Assembly: GCA_002633005.1 (NCBI GenBank)
Contig: NMRA01000322.1
Location: 312,001 to 372,000 of the forward strand
Source: Phoronis australis
Lineage: Eukaryota > Phoronida > Phoronidae
DNA length: 60,000 bases
Direction of reading: 5' to 3'
Shown: piece by piece, positions 56,501-60,000 of the stretch
Numbering within the stretch: position 1 is the first letter of the stretch
How the letters are laid out: each line of letters begins with the position of its first letter
Translations under genes and position numbers: made by a program
The notes under the pieces: generated by a model
The model's input: only the letters and a program-made list of their open reading frames with translations
Database searches by the model: none
What the model was told of the DNA's origin: nothing

Positions 56501-58636
56501 GAATGTGTGGTCTCAAACCAATAAGCACAGTTCTTGTCCGTCCTTCCAATTTTTTTGGGAAAATCCCCACTTTTAATTTGTCCTTTCCACTATCCATCAG
56601 TGTTTCACCATGTATGACCCCACCAGCCATAACTGGACAGGATACTATAACTACTAATTCCATTTTTTAAAAATACACTTCCAGACCTTTACATACACTA
56701 GACGGCACTTATAATGTGCGACACAATGACCAAAAGTGCAGTCCCTCCACTCAGTGACAATTATCTGACCTCAGCGTCCAAACATTGGATGAGACACTGG
56801 CATCATTTCCAGAGAAAAGACCTGAACTGATCTAACCCAAAATTTGATATACAAAACAAATCCACAGACAGGTACACTTCTTCTTTGCAAGTTCCTTTAA
56901 AGCGACAGACTTCAGGGCTGACAAGAGCATGCTGTCTTGAGAATTCAATTTCTTGGTCCTCAGTACTCAATGCTTAGGACTAAATACTTTAAAATCAATC
57001 AGTGAGTATAAATTGTAAATTTTCCCAGAATTCACCATTACCCAAAATTCAAGGCAGCATAAAAACTTAGAAGGCAACCAATGATTCTTAACTGGAGAAG
57101 TAAATTAAATGCAGTTGCTCTCAAGAAGACAATCTCAAGTAACTGAAACAACACAAAGTAAGAAACCAATAAAACTGTTTTGAAACAGTCTCAGACTGTT
57201 TGTTTTACAGATTAATTGACCATGCCCAATCATGGCAAAACTAATTTCACCTCAAGTCTACGTCCAAAACCTGCAAAACTCAGTCAAACGAAGTCAGAGC
57301 GCACTGCAGTACCAGCTGAAGTCCCTCAAGAATGATGAAAATATAATTGCGATAAGAAATTCTACTAAATCCAGAACGCATTCCAATAAATAGTACAAGA
57401 AGTTTGGTTGTCCTCTACCCAAGTAGACAGAACTGCAGTAATACCTGAAATAACGCGACTGGCTTGACTTGTGCTTCTCCATAGCATCCAGTGAACCCAT
57501 CCCCCGGTACTTTTTGAGCCGAACACCATCAGCAAAGAAGTATTCACCCGGTGCCTCTGTGGTCCCAGCAAGCATTGAACCCATCATGACTGGAAAATAA
57601 CAAAATGCAAACTCTTACCAAGCATCACACCAAGATATGTAGTGGATTGGTGTGCTGGTACTCTCTGACGCTAGGACAACTGTATTGCTGCGCATTTAGG
57701 ACCATGCGCCTATACTTGCGATGCTTCGCAATCTTTTTTACCCAAGTGGTTCGCATATTGCCACATGCATTTAATAAGTTTCGCATGTAAGCCCAGGTAA
57801 TGTCCCCTGCATAGGCCCATACAATAATTTGCATATAGGCGCACACATTTTGACTACTGCTGGGCTTCCTAAATTTGGTAAAAAGTTTTTAAAATGTGTT
57901 ACCATATTGTCATGCCGTTAGACCTAGGGGCCTATATCCGAAACAATGCTTTTTTTCGCGGTCTTTTTACCCAAGTGGTTTGCATGGGCTTCAGTTTTGC
58001 ATATAAGCACAGTTCTGCACAGAGACACCTATGGGCCTAATGGCTTGGCAATACAGTACAACAACGTGAAAAACTCATACTAACAAAATTTAATACCCAG
58101 CATCATGCATACAATTACAGATGTCTGTTGTTAGTCCATGGAACCAAATAAATATCAAATCAATCTTCAAGACTACAAGGCAGGGGCCACTAGCCATTAG
58201 TTACCACTCGGTGTTTAATGTGTGCTTATAGTTCACCTTCAAAATGAGGCAACAGTTCTTACAGTACCTGGTATTTTGGGAAGAGTGGCAAGTATTCTCC
58301 TCCCTGCTAACAAAGTTGTGGCCCAGATATGTAAAAAGACAAGACTTGGAAACAATATGCACACTGTAGCGACTTGACATACAAGCAGAACACGAGTGAT
58401 TGCCTGTTGATAAGTGTAAGTCCCTATCACTACATACTGTACGCCAATGTTCTACTTACTTTTTAATAAGAACCCCACTGAAAACAACTTACCTGTTGAG
58501 GCGCCCAGTGACAGGGCCTTAATAATGTGTCCAACTGTCTGAATGCCCCCATCAGCGATGACCGGAATGCCAAATCTACGCGCATACTCGGCAACACGGT
58601 ACACTGCTGTGCCTTGAGGTCGGCCCACTGCCATCA
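38459..58636 (-). CDS. IMPDH: Inosine-5'-monophosphate dehydrogenase, 3' part (four exons; gene extends past both limits)
   Basis: Oxidises IMP to XMP with NAD+, the committed step of guanine nucleotide synthesis, as a cytosolic tetramer of TIM barrels. Four in-phase exons (58493-58636, 57445-57589, 41001-41144, 38459-38542) encode about 172 residues, matching the human enzyme from just after the catalytic-Cys loop to seven residues before the end. Visible motifs are ADGGIQ and MMGS (IMP phosphate site), [14 protein letters not shown] (flap Arg-Tyr dyad that activates water), VAQGVSG and FEGGVHS (Glu-Gly-Gly of the cation site shared between subunits). The N-terminal half, with the Bateman (CBS) domains and the catalytic Cys, lies beyond 60000. 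The last codons (human SYEKRLF) were not found. The paralogue cannot be decided. Confidence 0.96.
38543..41000 (-). other. IMPDH intron (penultimate)
   Basis: GT-AG intron of 2458 bp with an assembly gap of 177 N (40500-40676). Around the gap, at 39700-39800 and 40690-40780, are several TGGACGCCCT words, a degenerate repeat whose core may be in the gap. Confidence 0.8.
41001..41144 (-). CDS. IMPDH: IMPDH exon: flap C-terminal half and barrel end
   Basis: 144 bp. A split Ser codon leads into [20 protein letters not shown], then [20 protein letters not shown] and AKSLSAL. The Gln of VAQGVSG contacts IMP in the family. The acceptor is TATTGCAG and the donor CG|GTAAGT. It joins exactly to the exon 16.3 kb upstream. 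Confidence 0.96.
42741..42979. mobile_element. 239-bp MITE-like element
   Basis: Imperfect inverted ends of about 30 bp: TTCAGGGGACAGTTACCAAG on the left against the complement of CTTGGAACGGGCCCCTGAA on the right, both continuing into AAACTGACTTA. The interior repeats GACTTAAGTTTT. There is no coding capacity and no clear target duplication. Confidence 0.75.
43620..44765 (+). repeat. CTCF-motif tandem array, copy 4 (IMPDH intron)
   Basis: The best-preserved array. CTCF-like sites lie at 43953-43966, 44067-44080, 44195-44208, 44336-44349, 44497-44510 (CCACTAGGTGGCGC) and 44592-44605 (CCACTAGGGGGCAC), with the two modules roughly alternating. It ends in a 30-base hairpin at 44731-44760. Confidence 0.9.
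44731..44760. repeat. Terminal hairpin of the array family
   Basis: ATGCGTCCACATAT pairs with ATATGTGGGCGCAT in a 14-bp stem with one G-T pair and a 2-base loop. The same hairpin, with compensated changes, ends the array at 52.5 kb. Confidence 0.92.
46251..48192. mobile_element. 1.9-kb DNA-transposon-like element with perfect terminal inverted repeats
   Basis: 46251-46277 and 48166-48192 are perfect 27-base inverted repeats beginning TTACCGTAATCG. If the ends are CCGTAATCG, TA flanks both sides, as in Tc1/mariner-type insertion. Inside each end lies a block of about 90 bp (46277-46375 and 48056-48150) with GATTTAACCGCCCACTGCTC. These blocks are direct, not inverted, repeats of each other. 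No transposase-like frame was recognised, so it is probably non-autonomous. There is one N at 46831. Confidence 0.85.
49785..50128 (+). repeat. GAT-rich dispersed repeat E2, two tandem copies
   Basis: 49785-49978 and 49979-50128 both run from GAGCGAMACTTGGCRAAATT through a GATGATGACGAAGATGAC tract to TAAGAAATAGGCTACAG. A third copy is inverted in G6PD intron 8. Acidic open frames across the triplets are incidental. Confidence 0.85.
50496..50823. promoter_or_regulatory. Promoter-like cluster of NRF1, ETS and YY1 motifs
   Basis: CCGCCATTTTG (50496-50506), ACTTCCGG (50513-50520), TGCGCATGCGCG (50637-50648, a full NRF1 palindrome), CCGCCATCTTT (50662-50672), CGGAAGT (about 50678) and GCCGCCATCTTGG (50811-50823). 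These are the typical motifs of TATA-less housekeeping promoters. All three YY1-type sites read AARATGGCGG on the minus strand. No transcript or open frame of note follows. Confidence 0.45.
51110..51285 (+). repeat. Dispersed repeat E3, copy 3
   Basis: Contains AGGCAAACTTCGGAACAACA, TATCTCAGAGATGGCTTACT, TGCACTGTTCTC and TTAGGAATTGCTTTTTAAA, parallel to the reverse complement of 5555-5765. A more diverged relative may lie at 52870-53330. Confidence 0.65.
51540..52565 (+). repeat. CTCF-motif tandem array, copy 5 (IMPDH intron)
   Basis: Sites at 51579-51592 (CCACTAGGTGGCAT), 52262-52275 (CCACTAGGGGGATC) and 52403-52416, more eroded than copy 4. A poly-C run with an N lies at 52461-52478. It ends in a perfect hairpin at 52535-52562. 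Confidence 0.85.
52535..52562. repeat. Terminal hairpin of array copy 5
   Basis: TGCACCCACATAT and ATATGTGGGTGCA form a perfect 13-bp stem with a GT loop. Compared with copy 4, several stem positions differ but still pair. Confidence 0.93.
54230..55060 (+). repeat. CTCF-motif tandem array, copy 6 (IMPDH intron)
   Basis: Sites at about 54341-54354 (CCACTTGGTAGGGT), 54728-54741 (CCACTGGGTAGCGC) and 54872-54885 (CCACTAGGGAGCAC). The decayed hairpin end lies near 55019-55055 (TGCACACACAAACATATAAT). Confidence 0.8.
57445..57589 (-). CDS. IMPDH: IMPDH exon: MMGS to catalytic flap
   Basis: 145 bp. It encodes [40 protein letters not shown] and KSSQSRYF. The Arg-Tyr of SQSRYF corresponds to human Arg429-Tyr430 in the mobile flap. 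The acceptor is TTTTCCAG and the donor CAG|GTATTA. Asn of human SQNRYF is Ser here. Confidence 0.96.
57590..58492 (-). other. IMPDH intron with short repeats
   Basis: GT-AG intron of 903 bp. TTTTTACCCAAGTGGTTYGCAT occurs twice (about 57735 and 57965), with GCATATAGGC-like words in between. Confidence 0.8.
58493..58636 (-). CDS. IMPDH: IMPDH exon: IMP phosphate-binding segment
   Basis: 144 bp. It completes a Val codon, then encodes [36 protein letters not shown] and ALSLGAST. Asp-Gly-Gly binds the IMP ribose and phosphate in the family. The acceptor is TTGTTTCAG and the donor ACAG|GTAAGT. The preceding exon (GSGSICITQE in the family) is not in the window. Confidence 0.96.
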
Positions 58637-60000
58637 CTGAAACAAAAACATAAACGTTCACGTCATACTCTTTCATCCTTCTTTCCTTAAACTGACGATA
58701 ACCCCACCTTCAGGATATCAAAGAAACTATCATTCATTATTAGACTAGTATAAATTTGATCCTTGAGAGATGAGTGATTATTTCTGGGTTAAGGAAGGTC
58801 AGTTCAGTAGTGCCTGAGGTCATGCTAGGTGACCAGCTATAAAATGCCAACGTATTGGGGCCATAACAAACTATTAGTTGTTCCCAAGCTCAGGATTCAT
58901 CTTTTATGTGAATTAGGAGCAAGTGAAAAGCAATTGTATTATGGTGAATCATCCAACAAAAAGATTTTTATGTGTACAAGTCAGTTTATAACCTGTTTAT
59001 ACATTTTTGTTCGTAGCTAAGGTGTATACTGGAAAATGATGGTGAAATCTACGGAAGTTGTCTTGACAGTCCAAACGACAAGAAACATCAGTATCATCTC
59101 CGAATCTCGGGCCATACTGTATGTGGCAAACATGTCAAGAAACTGACTAAAGAGGAAAACTGGTTTTCTGACTTGGATTCGGAGATTCTTTAAAAATTAT
59201 AATTTTTATCAGGCAAAGATTGCAAAAGGCTAAGCCCAATTTCCAGTCATTTTTATGTGAGGTATGTGATAATCACAACCTGGAAAAAATTATTTACAAT
59301 TATGAATTGGAACCCGAGAGATTCCAGGCAAGGTGGTCTTCTTTTTTTGCCAAGCAACTAGCTTTTATAGGGTTCGATAATGTTCCCAATTTGTTTTGAT
59401 GTACACTTAACTAGATTTCACATTGATGTACAACTATGTACTGGTTGGTTGAATTAATAAATGTTTCATTCGTGAAAAAAAAATCTCAGCATCAGGCATC
59501 TGACATCAACATGGTTGGTGAATTGATCAGGTCAGATATTTAATACACTGTGGTGATCAGGTGCATTTTCATTAAAATTTCAAATGATAAAGTGCTGAAA
59601 ATAAACTCTTTAAATTTAATAGACATAAAAAACAATTTTGACCACTAAAAACGATTTAGAATTAATTTTTTCCAAAAGCAACAAAAGTAGTTTGATGCAA
59701 TCTTTTTATCAGACATCACTTGTCCTCAAACACCTTTAATCACAGTCACCACATGTAGAGGGTATCAATTTTTGATAATTATCCATTCTGTAAAACAGAT
59801 AACAGTCAATCTATTTATGCTTGATAATTGAATTGATGAAGACTGATCTACCATTTTACTTTCAATGAATCCGATAGCACTAAGAGAACTCAGAAATGAC
59901 AAACTCATATACCAACCAAAGAAAGAGACCAATGCTGTGTACCTCGGTTCAGAATATACATACATAATTGACACTTTTAAGAAGAAGGCGACTGTTTAAG
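58637..60000 (-). other. IMPDH intron sequence to the window edge
   Basis: No exon matching the preceding family segment (GMGSGSICITQE) was found here, so the next upstream exon lies outside the window. AT-rich, with nothing else recognised. Confidence 0.7.

Larger units (their letters stand above)
41145..57444 (-). other. IMPDH large intron (16.3 kb)
   Basis: GT-AG intron between the exon ending SQSRYF and the exon starting ENDKIKV, which are adjacent residues in the family, so no coding exon is missing. It hosts three CTCF-motif arrays, a 1.9-kb transposon-like element, a 239-bp MITE, E2 and E3 repeats, and a promoter-like motif cluster. I recognise nothing in 41145-42740, 42980-43620, 44766-46250, 48193-49780, 52566-54229 and 55061-57444. 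Confidence 0.9.

Overview
The window is animal nuclear DNA. It holds two split housekeeping genes, both on the minus strand, in AT-rich sequence full of repeats. No prokaryotic operon structure, rRNA gene or CRISPR array is visible. The proteins and intron phases are clearly metazoan. The intron positions of the first gene largely match those I recall for the vertebrate orthologue, and the repeat mix looks like that of a marine invertebrate, probably a deuterostome. I cannot name the species.

Gene 1 (12473-26235, minus) is a complete glucose-6-phosphate dehydrogenase (G6PD) gene. I assembled eleven coding exons by hand. They join in phase into a 517-residue protein with the NADP-binding GASGDLA motif, the RIDHYLGKE substrate motif and the catalytic DVMQNH histidine. 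The set includes a 38-bp microexon and one intron with a GC-AG boundary. Gene 2 (38459-58636, minus, continuing beyond the right edge) is the 3' part of an inosine-5'-monophosphate dehydrogenase (IMPDH) gene. Four consecutive exons encode the second half of the catalytic barrel, including the Arg-Tyr flap dyad and the Glu-Gly-Gly motif. One intron of about 16.3 kb splits it. The tiny last exon could not be placed. The two enzymes are functionally linked: the pentose phosphate pathway supplies NADPH and ribose-5-phosphate, and IMPDH commits IMP to guanine nucleotides.

Almost everything else is repeats. The most striking is a family of degenerate tandem arrays at six or more places: 14.5-16.7, 18.4-18.9, 20.6-20.9, 43.6-44.8, 51.5-52.6 and 54.2-55.1 kb. 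All lie in introns of the two genes and all face the same way. Their two alternating modules carry CCACTAGGTGGCGC or CCACTAGGGGGCAC, which fit the core binding motif of the insulator protein CTCF, and the better preserved arrays end in a perfect or near-perfect hairpin. Other elements are:
- a tRNA-derived SINE family with intact 13- and 14-bp target duplications (10.47 and 0.44 kb);
- a 1.9-kb element with 27-bp perfect terminal inverted repeats and subterminal direct repeats (46.25-48.19 kb);
- two small inverted-repeat elements with GGCGGAT termini (26.99-27.70 and 31.97-32.12 kb) and a 239-bp MITE-like element (42.74-42.98 kb);
- a foldback just upstream of G6PD;
- several minisatellites with unit lengths of 18, 20, 22, 24-26, 36, 39 and 67 bp.

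Layout: 1-12.4 kb is repeats and unassigned sequence, plus the probable G6PD 3' UTR. 12.5-26.2 kb is G6PD. 26.2-38.4 kb is intergenic, and the missing IMPDH last exon must lie there or further left. 38.5-60 kb is IMPDH and its introns. A cluster of NRF1-, ETS- and YY1-type motifs near 50.5-50.8 kb, inside the big IMPDH intron, looks like an unannotated promoter. Assembly gaps (N) sit mostly next to poly-C or poly-G runs.
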